Counted from the first letter of the stretch, positions 25,499-35,164 are shown. The stretch: DNA of 39,084 nt from Rhodobiaceae bacterium (GCA_018624035.1 JAAZUU010000006.1:1-39084), one strand, 5' to 3'. Program-made: numbers and translations. The notes: generated by a model from the letters alone, not told the origin.

Positions 25499-26700
25499 AG
25501 CGCATCCTTCAATCTTGGCAGCATGAACTGGCCCTCCCCGACTATTTCTGACGCCGTTTCCGCGCCATTGAACACCGCATTCATCCTCGCCAGCACTGCC
25601 TGTTGCGCACCGCCACGGTCAAGCTCACCGGTAAAATAGCCATCCAGTTCAACATCGATATCCTCACGCCAGTGCCGCAATGTCTGCGGGTTGCCGCAGA
25701 TTTTTATGATCGGACATAAGGGGTTCCCGGAAGGATTGAACACACCCATCGCAAACAGCCCGAGGTTGCATCCCGCCATCATCATGCCGGTCAGCGAAAC
25801 CGGGCTGAAAAAGGGCGTGTCCATGAAATGCAGGCCAGGCGCGCCGGCAGGCATTCCAAATTCCAGAGCGGAAACAAAATCGGTTGTGCCTGTCTTGCTT
25901 ACCGCCCCCATTGATTTCTCGATCAACGTGGTCAGCCCGCCATCGATATTCTCGCGGGTAGGGTTGGTGCCACGATAATCCTTGCCACTGTCCTGTTCCA
26001 TCAATCTGGCACGGTAGCTAATGAAATCCAGCACCATCTGTCTTGTCGCCGGGTCGGGGCACCGGTCCTCGAACACCGCTTCCGCGCCGATGAATTCTGC
26101 TGTCTCCGAGACCACAGCCGACCCGCCGACAGCTATGGTGAGATCGCAGATATCACCAATCACCGGATTGCTGCAGATGCTGCTGGAAACATCACTGCCG
26201 CCACATTCAAGCGCCAGCGCGACAGCATCTTGCCCGACCATGGTCCGGCGCTGCTCAAGCTTGTTTTGACGGCTGGCGAGCATCTGCAACTTTTCACCGC
26301 CTTCAGCCACGGCCCGAGCCCGCCCGGCGCATTGCATGAAGGCGAGATATTCAATCGGGATTGCCGCGTCGATTTCCCTGGCGAGCCGCTCGGCTGTCGC
26401 GCGGTCATGTGTCAATACCAGCGCCGCTCCCACATTCGGATGGGTCAGCACGCTCCGGATAAAGCGCTCGACCATCACCTCGTCAATTTTCTGCAACCCG
26501 CGGGAAAACGCCCCCATGACGCACAGCGAGTCTGTATCGGTGGCGGCAATGGCGGCGGCTAGGCGATCGGTCAGCGCCACGGTGGAGAGCACGATTCTAT
26601 GATTTCGGATACCCACCCTGCCATCGGATCGGCGATACCCATGCCATTCGAGACTGCTAGCAAAGTCAAAAAGGTCAGTGCTACTCACAGTTATGGACAT
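25495..26700 (-). CDS. UxaA-family hydro-lyase large subunit: altronate dehydratase-like or (2R)-sulfolactate sulfo-lyase beta (SuyB)-like
   Basis: GYRRSDGRVGIRNHRIVLSTV, ALECGGSDVSSSICSNPVIG, GGLTTLIEKSMGAVSKTGTT, HFMDTP, SGNPLCPIIKICGNPQTLRHWREDIDVELDG. Confidence 0.85.
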   Translation of the reverse strand: MSITVSSTDLFDFASSLEWHGYRRSDGRVGIRNHRIVLSTVALTDRLAAAIAATDTDSLCVMGAFSRGLQKIDEVMVERFIRSVLTHPNVGAALVLTHDRATAERLAREIDAAIPIEYLAFMQCAGRARAVAEGGEKLQMLASRQNKLEQRRTMVGQDAVALALECGGSDVSSSICSNPVIGDICDLTIAVGGSAVVSETAEFIGAEAVFEDRCPDPATRQMVLDFISYRARLMEQDSGKDYRGTNPTRENIDGGLTTLIEKSMGAVSKTGTTDFVSALEFGMPAGAPGLHFMDTPFFSPVSLTGMMMAGCNLGLFAMGVFNPSGNPLCPIIKICGNPQTLRHWREDIDVELDGYFTGELDRGGAQQAVLARMNAVFNGAETASEIVGEGQFMLPRLKDAL

Positions 26701-26941
26701 GCACATGCTCACCCTGTTCGATGGGATGCGTCGCCACGCCGATGCTTATGCCGTATTTGACAACCGCCTCGCCAGGGGCGATGGCCCGCAAACTTACCTT
26801 GTGCCCGAACGGCACCTTGTCCGCGATTGTCATGCCATCGCTCAGGCAAGCGATCCCGGCATCCTCATCCATCAAGGTTGCTACATTGTCAGCCGGACTC
26901 AGGACCAGAAACCGCCTTCCTCGCTGCGTTCCTAGTTGCAT
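26681..26941 (-). CDS. UxaA-family SAF-domain small subunit (altronate dehydratase N-domain or SuyA-like)
   Basis: 86 aa; ADKVPFGHKVSLRAIAPGEAVVKYGISIGVATHPIEQGEHVHVHN; overlaps the large subunit gene. Confidence 0.85.
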   Translation of the reverse strand: MQLGTQRGRRFLVLSPADNVATLMDEDAGIACLSDGMTIADKVPFGHKVSLRAIAPGEAVVKYGISIGVATHPIEQGEHVHVHNCE

Positions 26942-27660
26942 ACGATCCCCCCGTCCACATTGATCACCTGACCGGTGATATATGCGGAGTCAGGACCAAG
27001 AAGGAACTGGATTACGCTCGCCACCTCGTCCGCTGTGCCAAGGCGCTTCATCGGCACCTCGCCCAGTACTTTATCGATGCCGCGCCTGGCGATGATCTGT
27101 TGCGGCATGCTTGTGTCGATAAATCCGGGAGCCACAACATTCACCAGAACCTGAGGCGCTTCCTTTCTTGCCAGGGATCGCGCCATCCCGACCAAGGCTC
27201 CCTTGGCTGCGCTATAGGCGGTATGCCCCGGCGCGCCTCGTCTGTAGGCCAGCGAGCTGACCAGCACGACACGCGCACCGGTTTCATTCAACAAGGCCTG
27301 ACGAGCGGTCGCGTATAGCGCATAGACATTGCGAATATTTGCCGCCATGACGGGATCATAGACCGTCTCGACATCACCTGAAGCCATATCATCAGGCACG
27401 AAAATACCGGCCAGATGAACCAGTCCATACAGATGGTCTTCCCGGCCCAGAATTGCGCGGCATGCCGCCTCATCCTCCAGTCCGGAGCAGTGATAGACTA
27501 GGCGGCTGGTGTCCGATATCGCGGCTTCCAGAATTTCCGCACCCCGGGGATTGACATCTATGGCGATAACCCGCGCGCCCAGATCGATCAGGCGGTTGAC
27601 AAGAGGGAGTCCAATGCCACCCGATGCGCCTGTAACAATTATTGTTTTTCCATCGAACAT
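26932..27660 (-). CDS. Short-chain dehydrogenase/reductase 3
   Basis: MFDGKTIIVTGASGGIGLPLVNRLIDLGARVIAIDV, VSSLAYRRGAPGHTAYSAAKGALVGM, TGQVINVDGGIVCN. Confidence 0.93.
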   Translation of the reverse strand: MFDGKTIIVTGASGGIGLPLVNRLIDLGARVIAIDVNPRGAEILEAAISDTSRLVYHCSGLEDEAACRAILGREDHLYGLVHLAGIFVPDDMASGDVETVYDPVMAANIRNVYALYATARQALLNETGARVVLVSSLAYRRGAPGHTAYSAAKGALVGMARSLARKEAPQVLVNVVAPGFIDTSMPQQIIARRGIDKVLGEVPMKRLGTADEVASVIQFLLGPDSAYITGQVINVDGGIVCN

Positions 27661-27699
27661 AAAGAACCACCAACAAGCAGGTTGCAACGCAAAGATATA

Positions 27700-27738
27700 C
27701 AAAAACGAAAGGCGGGCCCATGGTTCCACAGGCCCGCC
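27700..27738 (-). terminator. Rho-independent terminator downstream of dctP
   Basis: Minus strand: GGCGGGCC-TG-TGG-AA-CCA-TG-GGCCCGCC then TTTCGTTTTT; starts about 33 bp after the dctP stop. Confidence 0.88.
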
Positions 27739-27770
27739 AACAATCCATGGTTATGATTGCCTTGGGAGAA

Positions 27771-28817
27771 TTAGCGGCCTATAACCCGGTTGTTCCTGTC
27801 GGCAAGGTCGGCTTCCGCCTCGGCAACGGCCTTTTCGAATTTCTTCAGCCATTTGTCACCATATTTATCGGCGAACCAGACCTTCATCTTGTCGCGCGCC
27901 TCTACGAAAGTTGCCTTTTCTTTGGCTGACGGCACATAAATCTCACCGCCGAAACCAACAAACTCCTTCAAGGCTCGTGCGTCATACTCCTTGTTCCAGT
28001 CGGACTGGATCATCGATGCCTGCTGAACACCATCGATCACCAAATCCTGGAGGTCGGCAGGCAAGCTCTGCAACCACGCATCCGACATCCACCAGAAAGC
28101 AAAGAGATATGCATGCTCGTCAAGCGTGACATATTTCACGGCTTCATACATCTTCGTCGGGACGATGTCGGTTGCCGCGTTCTTCGTGCCTTCGACAACG
28201 CCTGTTTGCAGCGAGGTATACAGCTCACCCCAGGCAACCGGTGTCGGGTTGCCACCAAGAGACTTGATGAATTCGATCTGCAATGGCGAGTTGATGGTTC
28301 TCATCTTCACGCCCTTCATGTCAGCAGCCGACTTGATCAGCTTGTTGGTGGTGAAGAAATTCCGCCACCGACCGGTGTTGCCAACAGCCACAAGCCGTAC
28401 ATTGCCGGTCGCCGTCAAAATCTCGTCGCGAACCTCATCAAAGAATGAGCTTTGCGCGATACGCTCGGCAATCGAGTCACCATTCATCATGTAGGGGATG
28501 TCCGTGACCTGCAACTCGGGCCAGAAGCTGGCAATACCACCAACTGTTGTGTGGGTCAGCTCCAGCGTGTTCAGCTGCACCTGTTCGATCTGATCGCGGA
28601 AGTTGCCAAGCTGCGCGCCGGGATAAATCTCCACGGTGATCCGCCCATTCGAACGGCTCTCAAGGAATGATTTGAGGAATTCACCGGGCACCTGATCATC
28701 TGATGTCACCGGGCCAACATGGCCATATTTCAGCGTGAACTCAGCCGCAAACGAGGCCGCCGGCAGGCACACAGCCAACAGGCCCGCCATAATGGTTTTG
28801 CTAATGATAGACTTCAT
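27771..28817 (-). CDS. TRAP transporter solute-binding protein, DctP family
   Basis: Signal peptide; EFTLKYGHVGPVTSDDQVPGEFLKSFLESRSNGRITVEIYPGAQLGN; ADMKGVKMRTINSPLQIEFIKSLGGNPTPVAWGELYTSLQTGVVEG. Confidence 0.95.
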   Translation of the reverse strand: MKSIISKTIMAGLLAVCLPAASFAAEFTLKYGHVGPVTSDDQVPGEFLKSFLESRSNGRITVEIYPGAQLGNFRDQIEQVQLNTLELTHTTVGGIASFWPELQVTDIPYMMNGDSIAERIAQSSFFDEVRDEILTATGNVRLVAVGNTGRWRNFFTTNKLIKSAADMKGVKMRTINSPLQIEFIKSLGGNPTPVAWGELYTSLQTGVVEGTKNAATDIVPTKMYEAVKYVTLDEHAYLFAFWWMSDAWLQSLPADLQDLVIDGVQQASMIQSDWNKEYDARALKEFVGFGGEIYVPSAKEKATFVEARDKMKVWFADKYGDKWLKKFEKAVAEAEADLADRNNRVIGR

Positions 28818-28850
28818 GATTTTCCTCCGACTTTTCTAGGTTGAAAAAAT

Positions 28851-28868
28851 AATGACATCGGTATCATT
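28851..28868. promoter_or_regulatory. LacI/GntR-type operator copy 1, upstream of dctP
   Basis: AATGACATCGGTATCATT; identical to 32091-32108, 16/18 to the reverse complement of 35165-35182. Confidence 0.85.
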
Positions 28869-28901
28869 GCTTGTAAACGAAATTCAGAGCTTACCGGGCC
28901 A

Positions 28902-30203
28902 CTATCCAAATCCGAGCAGCCTCGGCACCGTCATCGAGATCGCGGGCACGTAGGTGACCAGCGCGATAATCGCGATATGGACGATATAGAAAGGCAACAT
29001 TTCCGACACCACCGATTCGATCCTCTCGCGGCTGACCGCCGAGGCAACAAACAGGATCAGCCCCATTGGCGGCGTCGCTAGACCAATTGTCAGATTGACG
29101 CACATGATGATGGCAAAGTGTAACGGGTCCACACCGACAGCCATCGCGGTCGGGGTCAGAATCGGCCCCAGGATCAGGATCGCCGGGCCGGCATCGAGAA
29201 ACATGCCGACAACCACGAGCAGCAGGTTGATCAGCAGCAGCACAACATATTTGTTGTCGGTATATTCAAACAGAAAGGCCGTCAGCAGTTTCGGCACACC
29301 GGACAGGGTGGCGATCCAGGCAAAGACGCTGGCCATTCCGACAGCCAGCAATATCACACTGGATGAAACCGCTGTGCGGAACAGCATGTTCTTCACCCGT
29401 GTCAGCGGCAGACTTTTCATAAAGATGCACAATATTATGGCATAGACCACAGCGGCACCGGCTGCCTCGGTCGGGGTGAACACCCCGGACAGGATTCCCC
29501 CCATGATGATAATGGGTGTGAGAAGCGGCCAGAAGGCATCAAGACCGGCGCGCGCTGCCACGCGCATTCCCGGAAACCGGTCGGCAACCGGATATTCGCG
29601 GCGCCGCGCGATGATCGACACCACTGTCATGAGGCCGACGCCGGTAAGCAACCCCGGAACAACACCCGCAAGGAACAGCGCGGCAACGGATATCTCCATG
29701 ATATAGGCATAGACCACCATGATGATGCTTGGTGGAATGATCGGCCCGATCACTGATGACGCCGCTGTTACCGCGGCGGAAAATTTCCGGGAATAACCCT
29801 GTTTTTCCATTGCCGGTATCAGCATTGAACCAAGTGCCGATGTGTCGGCAACGGCCGAGCCACTCAGACCTGCAAAGAAAATCGACGAGATGATGTTCAC
29901 ATGTGCAAGGCCACCCCGCAGATGCCCGACAAGTACGCGCGCGAAATATACAAGCCGTTCGGTGATACCACCCACATTCATGATTTCCCCGGCAAGGATG
30001 AACATGGGTATGGCAAGCAGGGGGAATTGATTGATCCCGATATAGAGCTTCTGGGCAATGATCGCCAGAAAGACCTCTTTGTCAGCCAGCACAAGGCCGA
30101 GCATAGGTGCCGCGCCCAGAGCGAACACTATCGGCATGCCAACACTGATCAAGCCCAGCAAGATCCAGATAAATGTCACGGGTATCATCTCACGCCCCCA
30201 CAA
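28902..30203 (-). CDS. TRAP transporter large permease (DctM)
   Basis: 433 aa, multiple TM segments; FFAGLSGSAVADTSALGSMLIPAMEKQGYSRKFSAAVTAASSVIGPIIPPSIIMVVYA. Confidence 0.95.
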   Translation of the reverse strand: MWGREMIPVTFIWILLGLISVGMPIVFALGAAPMLGLVLADKEVFLAIIAQKLYIGINQFPLLAIPMFILAGEIMNVGGITERLVYFARVLVGHLRGGLAHVNIISSIFFAGLSGSAVADTSALGSMLIPAMEKQGYSRKFSAAVTAASSVIGPIIPPSIIMVVYAYIMEISVAALFLAGVVPGLLTGVGLMTVVSIIARRREYPVADRFPGMRVAARAGLDAFWPLLTPIIIMGGILSGVFTPTEAAGAAVVYAIILCIFMKSLPLTRVKNMLFRTAVSSSVILLAVGMASVFAWIATLSGVPKLLTAFLFEYTDNKYVVLLLINLLLVVVGMFLDAGPAILILGPILTPTAMAVGVDPLHFAIIMCVNLTIGLATPPMGLILFVASAVSRERIESVVSEMLPFYIVHIAIIALVTYVPAISMTVPRLLGFG

Positions 30204-30236
30204 AAATCCCTAAAATGATCCCCAAATAACCAACCA

Positions 30237-30791
30237 CTAGAACTCGTCCAGAACCGGGCGATGTTTGGTAACAAAAGCATCCTGCTGTGCCGGCTTGCCA
30301 GCAATCAGGAAGGACATGTCTTCCAAAAATTGCTGCAATGACACGAGCGCCATGCTGGCCATACCAATGGGAATCGACACAAAAAACCAATACATCGAGA
30401 CATCGCCAACCGAAATGGCCACCTGCGTTCTGCCATTCCAGGCGAAGTCATGGCTCTTCATGGCAAGGAAACCGCAAAAAACGCATACGGCCAGATGCAT
30501 GACCGCAAGAATGAACCGCGTCACCCGTGACGGAAATCTGGAAATGACAATTTCGATATTCGGATGGACGCCAAGGCGCAGAGCAATCGGCGCGCCCAGA
30601 AACACCAGCCAGAGCATCGCATATTTGGCCAGTTCCTCGGACCAGGAGAGGCTGTCATTGAGGACATAGCGGAAGAACACGCCAGCCGAAACAATCGCCG
30701 CAACCGCCAGCACAAGGAACATGGCGCCCCATCGGAATGCGCCCAACTGCACCACATTAATGGCTGACAGACATCTGATTGCCAAATTCAT
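30237..30791 (-). CDS. TRAP transporter small permease (DctQ)
   Basis: 4 TM segments; SLSWSEELAKYAMLWLVFLGAPIALRLGVHPNIEI is characteristic. Start at MNLAIRCL. Confidence 0.93.
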   Translation of the reverse strand: MNLAIRCLSAINVVQLGAFRWGAMFLVLAVAAIVSAGVFFRYVLNDSLSWSEELAKYAMLWLVFLGAPIALRLGVHPNIEIVISRFPSRVTRFILAVMHLAVCVFCGFLAMKSHDFAWNGRTQVAISVGDVSMYWFFVSIPIGMASMALVSLQQFLEDMSFLIAGKPAQQDAFVTKHRPVLDEF

Positions 30792-30831
30792 GACTGCACC
30801 TACCCCCCCTTGGTCGTCCACTATCCCGGCA

Positions 30832-32079
30832 CTATCCCGGCATTATCGTGACTTGCACACCATGCTCTTTCATTGCTGGCAAATCAGGGATGATGCCGAT
30901 GCCATCATCCTCGGGCAACGCTATGCGCCCGCCTGTCGATGGCCGCAAATCCCAATCCGCCAGACTTTCCCTGATCGGGTTATCATTCACGTCGACTTCC
31001 AGCAAACCAGCGTCGCCAATAACAGTCAACATATGTGCCGATGCAGCAAGACCAACCATCCCGCCAAGCCAGTGCGGACAATAGACAGATTTTGGCGGCG
31101 ACTGCACGGCATCACGGCCGCCAAAAATGCGGAGCAGCCCTGTAAACCCGCCGATTTTTCCGATATCCGGTTGCACGAAGGCAAATAATGCCTGTGCCTG
31201 ATAGGCGTCGACAGCATCCAATGTCGGCAGATTTTCACCGCCTGCGAGCGGCACACTGATCATATTGGCCAGTTCTCGCCACTGTGCCTGCGCCGCACTG
31301 GCCCGCAGCGGCTCCTCAATCCACTTCAGATCAAACCGGCTCAAGGCATTGATATTGTCGGCTGCCTGTTGCGGCGACATCCAGGCCTGATTGGCATCAA
31401 TCATCAACTGATGATCTTCATCGATCAATTGACGGGCGACAGCAAGACCGTCCCGGTCAACATCTTCACCAAACCCCACCTTGACCTTGAACGCTGTAAA
31501 TCCGCGTTCGCTTGCGAGCTGCACGCGTTCTCTCGCCTCTTTGGGATGAATGCCGCTGGCATAGGCCCTTACCACATCACCCGACGCACCAAACAGAGCG
31601 CAAAGCCTCATCCCCTGTCGGCGCGCCACCATATCCCACAAGGCCTGATCCACACCGGCAATCACCTGCAACAAGGTGCCGGGGTCGGCAGTCTGCAAGC
31701 CAAGCACCGAAAAGGCGGCGGTCAGACCATCAAAAATCTCTGCTGGGGAGCTGAAATGACGCCCCTTGAGCCAATAGGCGAATTCATTGACCAGCAGGTT
31801 GGCCTTATATTCAGCGCCACGCGACGGAAAATTGCACCATATCTCGCCATGCCCGACACACCCATCAGCGTCGGTGATCCGGACAAGCAATGCGGGGCGG
31901 TCATACATCGTGCCAAATGACGTCTGCACCGGCACATCGATCCCGGCGCGGAGAAGAATTGCCTCGACATGCCTGATCTCATGCCTCTGGTCAGCAAGCC
32001 GCCGCGCCACATCGTCGAGCATTCCGATTTGATCAGCATTCCTCATATTGGTCTTCATTTTGACATGTTGGCAGGCCAT
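30832..32079 (-). CDS. Enolase-superfamily dehydratase (mandelate racemase subgroup)
   Basis: KxK in AFKVKVGFG, metal ligands in MIDANQAW, KWIEEPL, LAGGENL; QPDIGKIGG and PHWLGGMVG for the likely His-Asp dyad. Start uncertain among several N-terminal Mets. Confidence 0.92.
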   Translation of the reverse strand: MACQHVKMKTNMRNADQIGMLDDVARRLADQRHEIRHVEAILLRAGIDVPVQTSFGTMYDRPALLVRITDADGCVGHGEIWCNFPSRGAEYKANLLVNEFAYWLKGRHFSSPAEIFDGLTAAFSVLGLQTADPGTLLQVIAGVDQALWDMVARRQGMRLCALFGASGDVVRAYASGIHPKEARERVQLASERGFTAFKVKVGFGEDVDRDGLAVARQLIDEDHQLMIDANQAWMSPQQAADNINALSRFDLKWIEEPLRASAAQAQWRELANMISVPLAGGENLPTLDAVDAYQAQALFAFVQPDIGKIGGFTGLLRIFGGRDAVQSPPKSVYCPHWLGGMVGLAASAHMLTVIGDAGLLEVDVNDNPIRESLADWDLRPSTGGRIALPEDDGIGIIPDLPAMKEHGVQVTIMPG

Positions 32080-32090
32080 TTCAGAAACAT

Positions 32091-32108
32091 AATGACATCG
32101 GTATCATT
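32091..32108. promoter_or_regulatory. LacI/GntR-type operator copy 2, in the divergent enolase-superfamily / GMC2 promoter
   Basis: AATGACATCGGTATCATT, identical to copy 1, 38 bp before the GMC2 ATG. Confidence 0.87.
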
Positions 32109-32145
32109 CCAACGTATTTTCGAAAAGTCAACGTTATCCGTCGGG

Positions 32146-33765
32146 ATGCAGAAGTTGGGCGACAAGACTAAAAAATACGATTTTATCATTATCGGCGCCG
32201 GCTCTGCGGGGTGTCTTCTTGCCAACAGATTGTCAGCCAACCCTGCCCATAATGTTCTTTTGGTTGAGGCTGGAGGCTCCGATCGCCGCTTTTGGTCACG
32301 CCTGCCGATTGGCTATTACAAAACCATATACAATCAGGCATTTTCACGCATTTTCCAGACAGAGCCATGCCACGGTAGCGGCGGCCGCGCGATAAAATGG
32401 CCACGTGGACGGATCATTGGCGGCTCCAGCAGCATAAACGGCCTGATCTTTATCCGCGGTCAAAAGGAAGATTTTGACGATTGGCAATCACTTGGAGCCC
32501 GCGGATGGGATTATCAGACGGTGTTGCCCTTTTTCAGGAAACTGGAGGGCTATAAGGGCGGCGAAAGTCAATTCCGAGGCAGCCTTGGGGAGCTGAAGGT
32601 GGATGACCTTCGGTTACGCCATCCCGCCTGCGAGGCGTGGCTGAAGGCGGCGTGTGAATGGGGCCTGCCTCCGATTGACGATTTCAATGGCAATGACTCG
32701 TTTGGCGCGAGCAGATACCAGCTCACTCTCGACGGGAGGTGGCGATCAAGTTCCGCTCGCGCCTTCCTCCACCCCATCGCTCACAGGCAAAATCTGACTG
32801 TTATTTCCAGCGCCCTTGTTGAAAAAATACTTTTTTCGGACAAACGGGCAACCGGCATCATCGCCCGGCGCAAAGGCGTCCGGGAAACCTATGAGGCCGA
32901 CAAGATCATAGTGAGTGCCGGTGCCCTTCAATCACCGCAGATACTGCAATTGTCCGGCATTGGCCCGACGGCGCTGCTGCGCAAGCACGGCATCCCGGTT
33001 ATCCATAGTGCCAGTCAGGTGGGACAGAATCTTCAGGACCACTACCAGATGCGAACCATCGTGCAGATGCGTAATGGCCTGTCGCTGAACAAGGACAGCC
33101 GCAATCCGCTGAAGATGGCCCTGCATGGTCTTAGATGGCTGAAGGACGGGTCCGGTGTTTTGTCTGTCGGCGCTGGCCAGGCGGGTGCCGGCGCGTGCAC
33201 GAAATATGCCGAGAATGGTCGGCCCGACATACAGCTTCTTATTATGCCACTGTCTGTAGATAAACCGGGGGAGCCACTGCATGATTATCCCGGCTTCACC
33301 GCAACCGTCTGGCAATGTCATCCGAAATCCCGCGGGTCCGTTGAAATACGATCTGCCGACCCTGCCGCGGACCCGAAGATACAGCCAAACTATATCTCTG
33401 AGGAACATGACCAGAAAGTCATGATTGAAGGCGTTAAAATAATGCGTGAAATCTATCACATGGCTTCCTTCCGGGATTTGTGGGACACCGAAATTGTTCC
33501 CGGGGCCGATATCGACAATGATGAAAAGATTCTCGATTGCATCCGCAACAATGGGGGCACTGTTTTTCATCCTGTGGGGACCTGCCGGATGGGTGATGAT
33601 GCGGGCGCGGTTGTCGATTCTGAATTGCGGGTGAATGGCGTTAAGGGGCTGTATGTTGCTGACGCTTCGGTAATGCCGAAGATCACATCCGCCAATACCA
33701 ATGCGCCATCGCTGATGATTGGCGAAAAGGCAGCCCATCACATTCTGCAACATCACTCCGGGTAG
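32146..33765 (+). CDS. GMC-family FAD-dependent oxidoreductase, paralogue 2
   Basis: FIIIGAGSAGCLLANRLSANP, GGSSSINGLIFIRGQKEDF, GALQSPQILQLSGIGP, VGTCRMG...VADASVMPKITSANTNAPSLMIGEKAAH; clear paralogue of 8089-9696. Confidence 0.95.
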   Translation: MQKLGDKTKKYDFIIIGAGSAGCLLANRLSANPAHNVLLVEAGGSDRRFWSRLPIGYYKTIYNQAFSRIFQTEPCHGSGGRAIKWPRGRIIGGSSSINGLIFIRGQKEDFDDWQSLGARGWDYQTVLPFFRKLEGYKGGESQFRGSLGELKVDDLRLRHPACEAWLKAACEWGLPPIDDFNGNDSFGASRYQLTLDGRWRSSSARAFLHPIAHRQNLTVISSALVEKILFSDKRATGIIARRKGVRETYEADKIIVSAGALQSPQILQLSGIGPTALLRKHGIPVIHSASQVGQNLQDHYQMRTIVQMRNGLSLNKDSRNPLKMALHGLRWLKDGSGVLSVGAGQAGAGACTKYAENGRPDIQLLIMPLSVDKPGEPLHDYPGFTATVWQCHPKSRGSVEIRSADPAADPKIQPNYISEEHDQKVMIEGVKIMREIYHMASFRDLWDTEIVPGADIDNDEKILDCIRNNGGTVFHPVGTCRMGDDAGAVVDSELRVNGVKGLYVADASVMPKITSANTNAPSLMIGEKAAHHILQHHSG

Positions 33766-33969
33766 CGTTTTCGCAGCCATCGCGGGGCAGCCTCACCCAC
33801 ACCCCTGCAGCAAGGCTTCACATCATCATCAGCTATGTTATCTTTGCCGCACTTATCCATGCGTCCAGGCAAGAGGCACTTGCATTGCCCGCTGGCGGTC
33901 AGACGTCAGGCCCTGGGTGGTTGGACCTTGAGTTGGTTAGACCCCATGCGGCCATGGGCCTGAAGGCGA

Positions 33970-35004
33970 ATGAAGAGCGAGGCCAATGTGCCCTTAAAGT
34001 CAGACCACAAACTGATTACCATCCGCGACGTGGCCCGACTTGCGGGCGTCTCGCCGATCACCGCCTCCCGCGCGCTGAACAAATCGCACCTGGTAAAGCC
34101 GGAAACACGACAGAAAGTCGAGGCCGCAGCGGCCGAATTGAAATTTATCGGCAACAGTGCGGCAGGCAGCCTGTCAAACAAGCGCAGTAACATCGTGGGC
34201 ATCATAGTACCCACACTCTCAAATTCGATCTTCGCAGACACGATCCAGTCAATCACCAGCCGTCTGATGCCGGAGGGTTTTCAGGCTTTGATCGGCAGCA
34301 ATGAATATTGCTTGCAACGCGAAGAGGACATCATTCGGACATTTATCTCGCATCGTGCTGATGCGCTGATACTGACCGGTAACATCCACAGCAAGGTGGC
34401 CGAAGAGCTGATTGAGCAATACCGGATACCAACAGTTGAAATCTGGAATATTTCAGAACGAAGCAAGCATATCAGTGTTGGTATGTCGAATTATCAGGCT
34501 GCATTTGAAATGACATCATTTCTGATCAGCCGAGGTTATGAAAAGATTGGCTATATTGGTGGCCCCTTGGAAAACAATGACAGATCACAAGACCGCATGC
34601 AGGGTTACAGAGATGCTCTTGAAAAACATGACTGGTCTTTCGATCCCGCACTCACACGCGAGTCCCCACTGGAATTCGCCAGCGGCGGGGCCGCGATGCA
34701 GAGCCTTCTGAGCAAAAGCCAGAGCATCGATTGCGTTTTTGCATCCTCGGATATCATTGCCTTCGGGGCGCTGATGGAATGTCACCGAAACGAAATCAAG
34801 GTGCCCCGGGATATCGCTTTAGCGGGTTTCGACAACACAGCCATTGGGGCCATTTTTTCACCAGCCTTGACAACTATATCTGTCCCCCGCCAACGCATTG
34901 GTTTGAAGGCAGCTGAAATTACATTGAAATTGATTCGCGGTGAAACCGACATCAACAGACGTAATGATCTGGGGTTTGATTTGAAGATCCGCGAGACAAC
35001 CTGA
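33970..35004 (+). CDS. LacI-family transcriptional regulator (gluconate-repressor GntR-like)
   Basis: HTH TIRDVARLAGVSPITASRALNKSHLVKPETRQKVEAAAAELKF; periplasmic-binding-like domain with GIIVPTLSNSIFADTIQSI and DIALAGFDNTAIG. Confidence 0.94.
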   Translation: MKSEANVPLKSDHKLITIRDVARLAGVSPITASRALNKSHLVKPETRQKVEAAAAELKFIGNSAAGSLSNKRSNIVGIIVPTLSNSIFADTIQSITSRLMPEGFQALIGSNEYCLQREEDIIRTFISHRADALILTGNIHSKVAEELIEQYRIPTVEIWNISERSKHISVGMSNYQAAFEMTSFLISRGYEKIGYIGGPLENNDRSQDRMQGYRDALEKHDWSFDPALTRESPLEFASGGAAMQSLLSKSQSIDCVFASSDIIAFGALMECHRNEIKVPRDIALAGFDNTAIGAIFSPALTTISVPRQRIGLKAAEITLKLIRGETDINRRNDLGFDLKIRETT

Positions 35005-35164
35005 CCGGCGATGCCTTTATAATCTCATGATTGCCGATGGAGCGGTTGACCGATCATTATGGGCAGTCTTTGCCATCTACTACGTCCCTGTCTGCCACTC
35101 ACCTGACATGTCTGACGACCCTGTCTCGGCATGATGTCGCCTGGAAAATGAACTTGCATTGATT

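Noticed and set aside
31969-32145. 59-codon N-terminal extension of GMC oxidoreductase 2
   Set aside because: It crosses the divergent promoter and the LacI operator and overlaps the opposite gene; the Met at 32146 precedes the FAD motif at the expected distance.
32932-33780. 282-aa minus-strand ORF opposite GMC oxidoreductase 2 (and 273-aa ORF at 8869-9690 opposite GMC 1)
   Set aside because: Antisense shadows of conserved GMC genes; they appear at equivalent positions because the sense genes are paralogous.
33766-33969. Possible fourth LacI operator upstream of the LacI gene (ctatgttatcttt)
   Set aside because: Only a partial half-site match with no complementary arm.
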